From JBMYQA01 sp049600855 (GTDB lineage: Bacteria > Bacteroidota > Bacteroidia > Cytophagales > Flammeovirgaceae), in NCBI GenBank assembly GCA_049600855.1, contig JBMYQA010000289.1:1-7766 (forward strand): a stretch of DNA of 7,766 nucleotides. The letters run 5' to 3'. Below the pieces are notes generated by a model that was not told the DNA's origin, searched no databases, and was given only the letters and a program-made list of their open reading frames with translations. A program made the translations under genes and the position numbers. Shown here piece after piece: positions 1-6,958 of the stretch (position 1 is its first letter; every line of letters starts with the position of its first letter).

Positions 1-1987
1 CCTCATCAAATTTGTCTTTGGTATCTTTCTCTGCAAAACCGTTGATATCGGATTCCGTGTATTGGATGCCATCTACTTTTTTTTCTCCCGAAAAAGCAAT
101 AGCGATCTTAAATGGATTACCCCTTTGCGCTAATAAACGCATAATGGATTTGTAGTAGCGAATAGCAGACTCAATACTTTGGGTAATCACCATACCCTTG
201 GCCTTGCCTTTGAGCTTTTTGACATTATACACCTTACGAATAAAGTGATCTACCATGACCTCTGCTTTGGTGTCAATCGTGCGCTGGTCACGCTCTACAT
301 ATGCTTTAAGCTTGCTTTGGGCTTTTTGGGTATCAAAAAGTGGGTTATCTTCTATCGACTTCTCTATTTCGTAATAGCTCCGATAGGTGGTGTAATTGGT
401 GAGTACATCCAAGATAAACCCCTCTTCAATGGCTTGTTTCATGGAATACAAATGGAATGGTGCACAAGAGCCATCTTCTCTTTTTGTACCAAAGCGCTCC
501 AACGTAGTGTTTTTAGGAGTTGCAGTAAAGGCGAAATAAGAAGCATTATCTCGCATTTTACGCGCTTCTATGGCTCGGATGATTTTGTCTTGTACATCTT
601 CTGGTTCATCTTGTGCGCCACCGCCCATTGCCTGATTCATGGTACCTGCTGCCCGACCACTTTGCGAGCTGTGTGCCTCATCAATGATTACTGCGAAGTT
701 TTTATTACTTAAATCAGCGATACCATCAACAATAAACGGGAACTTTTGGATGGTCGTAATGATGATTTTCTTGCCTTGCTCTAAACTCTCTCGCAGTTCT
801 TTGGAGGAATAGGCAGGGGCAATGATGTTTTTGACATCGGAGAATGCAGCAATATTTTCGCGTAATTGTTTATCGAGCAAGCGCCGATCTGTTACTACAA
901 TGACAGAATCAAACAAAGGATGTTCAATATCTTTTGCTCCTTTTACCTCATGGGTAGTTGGATAGGTTTCAATAAGCTGATAGGCTGCCCATGTGATGGA
1001 ATTAGATTTGCCTGAACCTGCCGAATGTTGGATTAAATAGGTATGCCCCACTCCATGCGCACTGGCATGACTGATGAGCCTGCGTACCACATCTAATTGA
1101 TGGTAACGAGGAAAAAACAGGGTACGCGTTTTGAGTGCATCTTTGGGCTTACCATCGAAACGGACAAAGTGTTGGATGATGTTGGCTAAGCTATATCGGC
1201 TAAAAATTTCTTCCCAAATGTAAGCCGTTTTATGACCTCCTGCCCGATTAGGAGGATTCCCCTTACCATTGTTATGCCCCTTATTAAACGGCAAAAAGAA
1301 CGTGTCTTTGCCCATTAAACGAGTAGTCATATGGGCTTCATCGGTATCTAATGCAAAGTGTACCAAGCAACGCCCAAAGCTTAGTAAGGGTTGCGTGTAA
1401 TCTCTTTCTTTGTATTGCTTAATGCCATGAAATTTGGCATTTTGACCTGTCCATGCGTTTTTAAGTTCGATGGTGACAATGGCTAGGCCATTTAGAAAAA
1501 GCACCATATCGACTGCTTCTCTCGCATTTTTTAAGGAATAGCGAACTTGACGGGTAACGCTAAACGCATTGCGTTCAAAATTCTCTTTTACGCTTTGGCT
1601 ACTGCTGGCTAAAGGTAACTGATAGAACAGGATAAAATGGGCATCTTCTACTTCTAAACCCTTGCGTAAAATGCGAAGCAAGCCAAATTTCTTAATCATG
1701 CGATCTAGCCGTTCTAAGATTTTGAGCTTCCAATCGCTACTGCGTTGGAGCTTGGCGAGTTCTTCTTCTTGCGTAGTTTCTAAAAAATGCCAAAAACGTG
1801 TTTCATCTATGGCATACTTGGCATTGTAATCAGATGGGTGCCCCATGTAATAGCCTTGGCCTGATTTGTAGTGCCCTTGTACATCTTCAACTAATAGGGT
1901 ATTCGTTTTGAGTGCTTCTTGATTCTTTCCTGTTAATGCTTTTTCTATGCAGATTTCTAAAGCTTGCTCGTTTGTTTTGCTTGTCAT
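1..1987 (-). CDS. hsdR: Type I restriction enzyme R subunit (HsdR), 3' end beyond the window
   Basis: Motor and nuclease subunit of a Type I restriction-modification complex: it translocates DNA using ATP and cuts unmethylated DNA. Reading from ATG at 1987, the frame stays open for 662 codons to the window edge; family members are usually about 1000 residues, so roughly the last third is missing. The N-terminal nuclease core shows D160, then E174-L-K176 (PD-(D/E)XK type). The helicase part shows Walker A GSGKS (324-328), the DEAH box (436-439) and TATP (488-491). The second RecA-like domain has begun by VITQS (600-604). The chosen start is the first Met in frame, 16 bases after the GxxExxY stop, with an A-rich leader and no clear Shine-Dalgarno. 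It is the last gene of the hsdM-hsdS-GxxExxY-hsdR unit. No frameshift was seen; an eight-A tract (77-84) lies in frame. Identification is firm. Confidence 0.96.
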   Translation of the reverse strand, partial: MTSKTNEQALEICIEKALTGKNQEALKTNTLLVEDVQGHYKSGQGYYMGHPSDYNAKYAIDETRFWHFLETTQEEELAKLQRSSDWKLKILERLDRMIKKFGLLRILRKGLEVEDAHFILFYQLPLASSSQSVKENFERNAFSVTRQVRYSLKNAREAVDMVLFLNGLAIVTIELKNAWTGQNAKFHGIKQYKERDYTQPLLSFGRCLVHFALDTDEAHMTTRLMGKDTFFLPFNKGHNNGKGNPPNRAGGHKTAYIWEEIFSRYSLANIIQHFVRFDGKPKDALKTRTLFFPRYHQLDVVRRLISHASAHGVGHTYLIQHSAGSGKSNSITWAAYQLIETYPTTHEVKGAKDIEHPLFDSVIVVTDRRLLDKQLRENIAAFSDVKNIIAPAYSSKELRESLEQGKKIIITTIQKFPFIVDGIADLSNKNFAVIIDEAHSSQSGRAAGTMNQAMGGGAQDEPEDVQDKIIRAIEARKMRDNASYFAFTATPKNTTLERFGTKREDGSCAPFHLYSMKQAIEEGFILDVLTNYTTYRSYYEIEKSIEDNPLFDTQKAQSKLKAYVERDQRTIDTKAEVMVDHFIRKVYNVKKLKGKAKGMVITQSIESAIRYYKSIMRLLAQRGNPFKIAIAFSGEKKVDGIQYTESDINGFAEKDTKDKFDE

Positions 1988-2003
1988 ATCAGGTTGCTTT
2001 TTT

Positions 2004-2405
2004 CTATTTTGCTTTTGGATGTTGCTTGTTTTGGGGATGTCTGAGTCGTTTGATTTCTAAACTTTGTGAACCAAAATTTAGCAATAAGCCTTTATCTACT
2101 TTATAGGCTACTAAGTAATTCAAGCCTTGTGCTAAATGCACATCTTCTAATTTTATCACTGCTTTTAATTCTACCATAACGATATCCTCTACTAAAAAAT
2201 CAACTCTTCGACTACCAATTTCTTGACCATCATAATACAATGGCATGGCTAACTCTCGTTGAAACCCAATGCCTTGATTGGTCATTTCTATCGCCAAGGC
2301 TCTTTGGTAAATTACTTCTTGAAATCCATTACCTAATGTACTATGTATTTTCATCGCACAGCCTATAATTTTGTAGGTTAAGTCGTCTGTTATTTTTTCT
2401 TTCAT
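2004..2405 (-). CDS. GxxExxY family protein, PD-(D/E)XK nuclease-like
   Basis: A 133-residue protein with the signature of the GxxExxY family (PDDEXK_3 type): G27-F-Q-E30-V-I-Y33 follows an N-terminal helix that includes GCAMKIHSTLG. The nuclease-like core is complete: RRVDF with D69, then VELK with E79 and K81, followed by a helix containing QGLNYL. Length is normal for the family. No signal peptide or membrane segment is evident. The biochemical role of the family is not established; the retained D...ExK residues suggest a metal-dependent nuclease fold, which is inference. It lies between hsdS (175 bases upstream) and hsdR (16 bases downstream), so it is probably co-transcribed with hsdR. 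A GGATT-type inverted repeat lies just upstream. It may be an accessory restriction factor or an unrelated passenger; the sequence cannot decide. The leader is A-rich without a strong ribosome binding site. Confidence 0.9.
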   Translation of the reverse strand: MKEKITDDLTYKIIGCAMKIHSTLGNGFQEVIYQRALAIEMTNQGIGFQRELAMPLYYDGQEIGSRRVDFLVEDIVMVELKAVIKLEDVHLAQGLNYLVAYKVDKGLLLNFGSQSLEIKRLRHPQNKQHPKAK

Positions 2406-2448
2406 GGTATTTTACTTTCTACTAAAGCTAAGCAATTTCTTCCAATTT

Positions 2449-2572
2449 TTGTCAGTATTTGGATTCGTTGGATGAATGGATGATTGGATGATTGGATTTA
2501 GAGATTAACCAAGACTAAAACCGAAGGTAAAATCCCAAAATCCCATCATCTGACGAATCCCAATGCAGACAA
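2449..2572. repeat. Inverted repeat of GGATT iterations between hsdS and the GxxExxY gene
   Basis: Two arms, 2449-2480 and the reverse complement of 2541-2572, both begin TTGTC and match at 25 of 32 positions without gaps, including the shared block GGATTCGT. Inside the arms, further GGATT / AATCC words extend imperfect pairing towards a centre near 2505-2525. The element begins 8 bases after the hsdS stop and ends 43 bases before the GxxExxY start, filling most of that gap. No T-tract follows either arm, so it is not a classical intrinsic terminator, though the transcript could fold into a long hairpin. GGATT-rich inverted elements near GxxExxY genes in Bacteroidota are something I recall, not something shown here. 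Confidence 0.75.
2470..2499. repeat. Short tandem repeat, 8-base unit GGATGATT
   Basis: Three consecutive 8-base units (GGATGAAT, GGATGATT, GGATGATT) are followed by a partial GGATTT. An earlier, more diverged unit, GGATTCGT, starts at 2461. The array partly overlaps the left arm of the larger inverted repeat, and the opposite arm holds shorter GGGATTTT-like words. It is too short and irregular for a CRISPR, and is best read as part of the same repeat element. Confidence 0.7.
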
Positions 2573-2580
2573 TTGCCCAC

Positions 2581-3912
2581 TCACCCCACCTTTATCTTAC
2601 CCGTTACAGCACTGTTGATTAGGGTGCTTTTATATTCTTTGAGTTTGTGAATTTGGCTCTGTTGGGAATCAATAGTATTGTTTATTTTACATTTTATTTG
2701 ATTTATGTAATCTAGTATAATTTGTTGTTCGGCTATGCTAGGAGCTATCAAAGGAAAATTCATCAGTTTTGTACCATTAGTTGATGCTAAATTGGTTGTC
2801 TTTTTACCTGTTTTGATAAAATACTTTCTCCCATAATTAGCATTCAGTGATAGTGTCAAGTATTCTGCATTGACTTTCTCTTCATTTACTCTAATTGCAA
2901 AAAGGTGATTTTGATGGATGCATGGTTCAATTTCATTATTCCAAATTGTGCCTCTTCCTAGTTTATCTAGATCACCACCTTCAGTAACAAGAACGTCTCC
3001 TTTCTGCAATAAATATTTTCCGACATCTTCTTTGGGGATTTTCACAGAAGTGATATTATCAAGAACACAATACCCTCCTTGTACATTAGCAACTCTTAGG
3101 TATGGGACTTCTACTAATTTACTTTGATGATAACTTTTGCCAAGTGTGAGACCAGTTTGAACTTCTGCAACATATTTTAATTTCTTTATCCTCCAATGTT
3201 CAGGAATCTCCCCAATCCAATCAATACCTGAATCTTTCATGGGAGCATTGGGGTTTAAACCCTTGGTTACTGCTTGTTGAATGATGATTTGTTTGCGCTC
3301 CTTCAACAGCTCAATCATCCGTTCCTTTTGGGCGATGGCTTGGTCTATCTGCCCACATTTTTTGTCTAGGAAGTTGGCGATGGCGGTTTGTTCTTGGGTA
3401 GGGGGAATTAGCAATGTTGCATTATTAATTAAGTTTTGATTTAATAATAAAGCCCCGTATATATTTGTGTTAGCATTTTTGGGAACAAATAGTGGTAAAG
3501 CATAATACCAAAACTTTAAGTTGGTTTCTTTTTGTGGATAAAATGAGGCAATTGCTTCATTTGTGTAAATATCTTTCTGTGTAAAAGCAACCTGCCCTAC
3601 GGAAAGTTTGAAACTAAATAATAATGAATTTGCGACTGTTAAAGGAATATTAGCATTTTTTACACCAGCTTTGGAAATAAAATTTGTTTCATTAATATAC
3701 TTTCCATTCATATTAGAAATAGTAATCCAAGGCTCATTGCCAGAATAAAATATTGAGCTTTCAGATGATGGAGTTCCCCCTGTGGTAAACTTTAATAAAT
3801 ATTTAAGTTTTTTACTATCCCAATGTTCAGGAATCTCCCCCAACCACTCCACTCCAGAATCTTTATAAGCTTCGTATTTATCAAACGATAGTTGTGTTGT
3901 TACTGCTTCCAT
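2581..3912 (-). CDS. hsdS: Type I restriction-modification specificity subunit (HsdS)
   Basis: DNA-recognition subunit that sets the target for both methylation and cleavage. Its 443 residues form the usual two half-sites. The first target recognition domain spans about 24-170 and is followed by a conserved helical spacer, about 173-219 (QEQTAIANFLDKK to IIIQQAVTKGL). The second domain spans about 233-390 and is followed by the C-terminal helix, about 394-440 (AEQQIILDYINQ to INSAVTGKI). Each half is headed by the same block, KDSGVEWLGEIPEHW (17-31) and KDSGIDWIGEIPEHW (226-240), and the two domains differ after it. The start ATG overlaps the hsdM stop by one base (TAATG), which suggests coupled translation and supports this start. 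The C-terminus is intact. The recognition sequence cannot be read from the protein; a bipartite target is expected from the family. Confidence 0.95.
   Translation of the reverse strand: MEAVTTQLSFDKYEAYKDSGVEWLGEIPEHWDSKKLKYLLKFTTGGTPSSESSIFYSGNEPWITISNMNGKYINETNFISKAGVKNANIPLTVANSLLFSFKLSVGQVAFTQKDIYTNEAIASFYPQKETNLKFWYYALPLFVPKNANTNIYGALLLNQNLINNATLLIPPTQEQTAIANFLDKKCGQIDQAIAQKERMIELLKERKQIIIQQAVTKGLNPNAPMKDSGIDWIGEIPEHWRIKKLKYVAEVQTGLTLGKSYHQSKLVEVPYLRVANVQGGYCVLDNITSVKIPKEDVGKYLLQKGDVLVTEGGDLDKLGRGTIWNNEIEPCIHQNHLFAIRVNEEKVNAEYLTLSLNANYGRKYFIKTGKKTTNLASTNGTKLMNFPLIAPSIAEQQIILDYINQIKCKINNTIDSQQSQIHKLKEYKSTLINSAVTGKIKVG
3193..3213. repeat. Internal direct repeat of hsdS, copy heading the second recognition half
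   Basis: A 21-base stretch, beginning ccaatgttcag on the plus strand, is identical to 3820-3840 and lies 627 bases (209 codons) away in the same frame. It encodes the GEIPEHW block that precedes each target recognition domain. The exact match would allow homologous exchange between halves or with other hsdS genes. Confidence 0.85.
3820..3840. repeat. Internal direct repeat of hsdS, copy heading the first recognition half
   Basis: This is the partner of 3193-3213, identical over 21 bases and encoding the first GEIPEHW block. Similarity continues at protein level on the N-terminal side (KDSG then V/I, E/D, W), but the bases there differ. The flanking recognition domains are unrelated in sequence. 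Confidence 0.85.
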
Positions 3913-6260
3913 TAGGCTAGGTTTAAGATGTCCATAATCAATCCTTCATTGGCTTTTTCCAAGTCGTAAATTTCTTGGCTTACTTCTTCCAATGAGCGCA
4001 AGGGTTTGTACTGGTAGAAGTATTTATTAAAGCTAATTTCGTAGCCTATTTTGGTATTTTCTAAATTAATCCAAGCTTCATCTACATGCGGCTTTACTTC
4101 TGCCAAAAAATAATCTTGTATTGCCGTATCTAAAGGCACGTTTTCATAATCACGTAAATCACTTTCGGTTTCATAAATCATGTAATCGCCAGTATGTTGG
4201 TCGGGCACATAGCCATACAAAGGCAGTTCAGCTTTTGAACAGTTCAATCTATCTAACAATTTGCGCTCTTCCTCTACTGAAAAGCTTTTATACTGTTTAA
4301 TCACCTTTTCCGCCTGTTCATCGTACCAAGACACCGCATTCAAGATTTGCTTTTTCGCTGTGGCAGACGGTTTTAATTTATTGGCTTTAAGTATGGAGTT
4401 CACCTGCGCACTAAACTGGTTAAAATCGCTACGCTCTTCTGTACCCATCGCATCCAATAGAAATTCAGCGATCGCTAGTACATTCGCTTGTTTCTCCCAT
4501 GTTTTGGTATTGGTCAATGCTTCCCGTTGCTTTCTACTCAGGTTCATTTCATTTTGCTCACACCAGTCCAATAGCTCTTGAGCTATGTTGGGTAGCTGAT
4601 GGTATACGTTGCTTCCATAGGTTTCATACGCCCATTGCATCGGTTCTTCTAAGCCTTTAGCATAACGTAATTTTTCAATTCGTTCGGCTGTAAATTGTGC
4701 CTTGAGTCGTTTTGGGCGTTCAATGGTTACTTTGTAATAGCCAAAATCTCGGTTATTAAACACCTGAGCGGCAATTCCATCGTCTTCATCACGTACAACA
4801 TGCTCGCAAGCCTCATGCACTGCTAAAATTTCTTTGATGTGCTCAGGCGCAAATTCACAGTTTTTGTTGCCTAAGTTTTTACGCAATTTGCGGTAGCGTT
4901 GCCCCGCATCGATCAATTGTACCTTACCTTTTCGATGTTCAGGTTTGCGATTACTCAATAACCAAATGTAGGTGGTAATGCCAGTGTTGTAAAAGAGGTT
5001 ATTGGGTAGTTGGATAATGGCCTCCAATAAATCATTTTCAATGATGTACCGCCTAATGTTACTTTCTCCACTTCCCGCATCGCCTGTAAATAAACTAGAG
5101 CCATTGTGTACTGAAGCAATGCGAGAACCTACTTCACTTTGCGATAATGGTTTCATTTTGCTCACCATCTCCATCAAAAAAAGTAACTGTCCATCTGAAG
5201 AGCGCGGAGTAGCATCCTCTTCCTGTGTTTTATTCCAATAATCTTTTAGAGCTACTCGAAAGCGCGGGTCGATTACCTCTTTCCCATCCTTAATATTTTT
5301 CACTTCCGAAGCCCACGACTTCCCATAAGGAGGGTTAGAAAGCATGTAATCAAATTTGAGCTCCGAAAACTCATCGGTCGATAAGGTAGAGCCATTTCGA
5401 ATATTTTCAGGGTTATTCCCCTTAATCATCATATCCGATTTGCAGATGGCATAGGTTTCATCATTAATTTCCTTGCCATATAAAAATACCTCGCCTGTTG
5501 CACGAATGTTGCCTGCTTCATCCTTAATAAAGTTTTGAGCCTCTGTAAGCATCCCGCCCGAGCCACAAGCAGGATCATAAACCGTCATTACAGGCGGGAG
5601 CATATCCTTCACGGGGTCAAAAACAAGATGAGTCATGAGATCAATTACCTCGCGTGGCGTAAAGTGCTCTCCTGCCTCTTCATTATTTTCCTCATTAAAC
5701 TTTCGGATCAATTCCTCAAACACATACCCCATGCCCAAATTATTTAGCGGAGGCAGCTTTCGACCATCAGGATCGAGCTGTTCGATGGGCGAAAGGTTAA
5801 TGGATTTCGAAGTGAATTTTTCGAGCACATCCAACAACACATCTTTACTAGCTAGGTGTCGTACTTGTGCTTTCAGGTTAAATTTGGCTATAATCTCCTT
5901 CACATTTGGGCTAAATCCTTTCAGGTATTCCTCCATATTCTGCAAAAGGATTTGTTGGCTATTGGTTGCTTTTTCCTTTAAGGAGAGCAAGGTCCATTTA
6001 CTTGTATTATAAAACACATAGCCCGAAGCATCTCGTAGTCCGTTGGGGTCCAATTCCGTTAATTTCATTTCTTCTTTCTGGAATTGCACTTCCTGTAATA
6101 CGGCTTCTTTGGAAGGCTCTAACAACACATCCAAACGCCTCAACACGACCATGGGGAGAATAACATCACGGTATTTTCCCCTCACATACACATCGCGTAG
6201 GCAGTCATCTGCAATCGACCAAATAAAAGAAACGAGTTTATTATGTACGGCTGTATCCAT
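3912..6260 (-). CDS. hsdM: Type I restriction-modification DNA methyltransferase subunit (HsdM)
   Basis: N6-adenine methyltransferase subunit using S-adenosylmethionine; with HsdS it modifies the host site, and with HsdR it forms the restriction complex. Of 782 residues, about 1-170 match the helical HsdM N-terminal region (VRGKYRDVILPMVVLRRLDVLL, 26-47). The link to the catalytic domain carries GEHFTPREV (197-205). SAM-binding motif I is YDPACGSGG (228-236). Catalytic motif IV is SNPPYG (308-313). The conserved segment LPNNLFYNTGITTYIWLLS spans 418-436. Residues from about 505 to 782 form a long C-terminal extension, ending in a helix near 756-780 likely to contact HsdS. At 782 residues it is longer than the roughly 500-residue EcoKI-type HsdM, but long forms are familiar. 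The start is the first Met of the conserved N-terminus, with an A-rich leader (AACAACAAG). It is the first gene of the operon. Confidence 0.96.
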   Translation of the reverse strand: MDTAVHNKLVSFIWSIADDCLRDVYVRGKYRDVILPMVVLRRLDVLLEPSKEAVLQEVQFQKEEMKLTELDPNGLRDASGYVFYNTSKWTLLSLKEKATNSQQILLQNMEEYLKGFSPNVKEIIAKFNLKAQVRHLASKDVLLDVLEKFTSKSINLSPIEQLDPDGRKLPPLNNLGMGYVFEELIRKFNEENNEEAGEHFTPREVIDLMTHLVFDPVKDMLPPVMTVYDPACGSGGMLTEAQNFIKDEAGNIRATGEVFLYGKEINDETYAICKSDMMIKGNNPENIRNGSTLSTDEFSELKFDYMLSNPPYGKSWASEVKNIKDGKEVIDPRFRVALKDYWNKTQEEDATPRSSDGQLLFLMEMVSKMKPLSQSEVGSRIASVHNGSSLFTGDAGSGESNIRRYIIENDLLEAIIQLPNNLFYNTGITTYIWLLSNRKPEHRKGKVQLIDAGQRYRKLRKNLGNKNCEFAPEHIKEILAVHEACEHVVRDEDDGIAAQVFNNRDFGYYKVTIERPKRLKAQFTAERIEKLRYAKGLEEPMQWAYETYGSNVYHQLPNIAQELLDWCEQNEMNLSRKQREALTNTKTWEKQANVLAIAEFLLDAMGTEERSDFNQFSAQVNSILKANKLKPSATAKKQILNAVSWYDEQAEKVIKQYKSFSVEEERKLLDRLNCSKAELPLYGYVPDQHTGDYMIYETESDLRDYENVPLDTAIQDYFLAEVKPHVDEAWINLENTKIGYEISFNKYFYQYKPLRSLEEVSQEIYDLEKANEGLIMDILNLA

Positions 6261-6293
6261 TCTTGTTGTTTACGAATTCACTTAATCTATTCT

Positions 6294-6313
6294 GATATCC
6301 TATAGTGGATATC
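6294..6313. promoter_or_regulatory. Dyad GATATCC-N6-GGATATC upstream of hsdM, candidate operator
   Basis: Two perfect 7-base arms (6294-6300 and 6307-6313) flank the 6-base spacer TATAGT. The site lies 34-53 bases upstream of the hsdM start, where a repressor or activator would act on the operon or its leader. No regulator gene is visible in the window, so the operator role is inferred from symmetry and position alone. Confidence 0.4.
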
Positions 6314-6407
6314 GAAGAAAAGAGAATAAATTGGGAAAGTCAAGGGAGGCATTCGCTAAAAAGGTACGTTTCCACCATATAACTTGCTTGGTAAATCTGC
6401 ACGGCGG

Positions 6408-6423
6408 TTGAGTAATTGCTCAA
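6408..6423. promoter_or_regulatory. Near-palindrome TTGAGTAATTGCTCAA upstream of hsdM
   Basis: This 16-base dyad matches at 14 of 16 positions: perfect 5-base arms TTGAG / CTCAA around an AATT core, with one mismatched pair. It lies about 150 bases upstream of hsdM and inside the doubtful 38-codon frame. It could be a protein-binding site or chance; nothing else in the window supports either. Confidence 0.2.
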
Positions 6424-6510
6424 TTGTGATGCGCTTGCTATTCAGGAAATTTGGAATAGAGGTGGGCCACATTCGGACGTTTTACTCACTCTACAAACAG
6501 CACAAAATAC

Positions 6511-6551
6511 AAAAAAGCTCCAATTCCCTATTTCATGAATTGGAGCTTTTT
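6511..6551 (-). terminator. Intrinsic terminator after the amphi-Trp gene
   Basis: Perfect 15-base arms (6512-6526 and 6537-6551) enclose a 10-base loop. On the minus strand the stem contains AGCTCCAATTC and its complement GAATTGGAGCT and runs into six T residues (complement of 6511-6516). The plus strand also ends in five T residues, so the structure could act both ways. It sits 24 bases beyond the amphi-Trp stop and separates that block from the restriction operon, implying hsdM has its own promoter. Confidence 0.9.
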
Positions 6552-6575
6552 AGGTCTAAATAAGTAGCTAACGTT

Positions 6576-6803
6576 CTATTCTTGCGCTGACCACTTAATT
6601 TGGAATTCAATTTCTTCCTCCCCGTCTTCGCGCTCGTGTTCGATGTTGTAAATGGCGCGTTTCGGCACATAGATGCGCTCGCCAGCAATCTGAATTTCAA
6701 AACGCTCGTCATTTTCAATTGCATCCGCTAAGCGGCGTAACTTCGCCACGAACTCTGATTTTGAATAGCTCTTTTCAATGTCTCGATCTTCTTTGGTTGC
6801 CAT
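6576..6803 (-). CDS. Amphi-Trp domain protein
   Basis: A small acidic 75-residue protein that fits the amphi-Trp family (TIGR04354-like), whose function is not known to me. The family pattern is visible: an amphipathic helix SEFVAKLRRLADAIE (about 16-30), then beta-like segments FEIQIAGERIYVP (about 35-47), the acidic EHEREDGEEEIEFQIKW stretch, and the terminal Trp (W72) three residues before the end. There is no signal peptide or membrane segment, so it is probably cytoplasmic. ATG at 6803 gives the full domain with a short N-terminal tail. A TAATTTTG element about 75 bases upstream could be its promoter, and a strong terminator follows the stop. The gene lies 155 bases downstream of the DUF4178-like gene, so the two may share a transcript. 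A decayed copy of its 3' half lies at 7491-7583. Confidence 0.85.
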   Translation of the reverse strand: MATKEDRDIEKSYSKSEFVAKLRRLADAIENDERFEIQIAGERIYVPKRAIYNIEHEREDGEEEIEFQIKWSAQE

Positions 6804-6877
6804 AATGATTTATGAGTTAGGTGAAATAAGGATTTGAAGTTGCTCAAGATGAGCTTTTGAACGATATAGCATAACCT

Positions 6878-6885
6878 CAAAATTA
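6878..6885 (-). promoter_or_regulatory. Candidate Bacteroidota-type -7 element before the amphi-Trp gene
   Basis: The minus strand reads TAATTTTG, a full match to the Bacteroidota -7 consensus TAnnTTTG, 75-82 bases upstream of the amphi-Trp start. No good -33 TTTG partner was found at the expected spacing; the nearest, TTTC, has a 23-base gap. If real, it gives the amphi-Trp gene its own transcript apart from the DUF4178-like gene. Confidence 0.3.
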
Positions 6886-6958
6886 CCTTGCTAATGTGAA
6901 CTTTGAGTGAAAATGATGTTGCGATACCTTTATGAGCTTGGATGAATCAAATTCGTCA

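Larger units (their letters stand above)
6261..6510 (-). other. Leader region of the restriction operon, no convincing gene
   Basis: These 250 bases lie between the amphi-Trp terminator and hsdM and should contain the operon promoter. I found no match to the Bacteroidota promoter form TAnnTTTG on the minus strand. Two dyads are present (6294-6313 and 6408-6423). A short minus-strand frame at 6356-6472 starts MWPTSIPNFLNSKRITIEQL, is 38 residues long and is bounded by stops. I recognise no family in it and give it little weight as a gene; it could be a remnant. Confidence 0.5.

Noticed and set aside
77..84. Eight-base homopolymer in hsdR considered as a phase-variable slip site
   Set aside because: The frame is intact and eight A residues coding for Glu-Lys-Lys are common in an AT-leaning genome. 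Nothing else suggests phase variation.
179..712. Plus-strand open frame of 177 codons
   Set aside because: It lies fully within hsdR on the opposite strand, where helicase motifs are continuous. Its translation is rich in Cys, Phe and Ile and shows no family pattern.
1912..2106. Plus-strand open frame of 64 codons rich in Leu, Phe and Cys, looking like a membrane peptide
   Set aside because: It is antisense to the start of hsdR and the end of the GxxExxY gene; the hydrophobic look comes from reading A-rich Lys/Glu codons backwards.
2461..2560. GGATT/GGATGATT repeats considered as a CRISPR array
   Set aside because: Units are about 8 bases and adjacent, with no unique spacers and no cas genes. 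They form the arms of an inverted repeat.
2449..2572. Inverted repeat considered as an intrinsic terminator after hsdS
   Set aside because: No T-tract follows the stem on either strand and the loop is long, unlike the clear terminator at 6511-6551.
6533..6724. Minus-strand open frame of 63 codons overlapping the amphi-Trp gene
   Set aside because: It is a different frame of the same stretch and runs into the terminator; the amphi-Trp frame has a clear family pattern.
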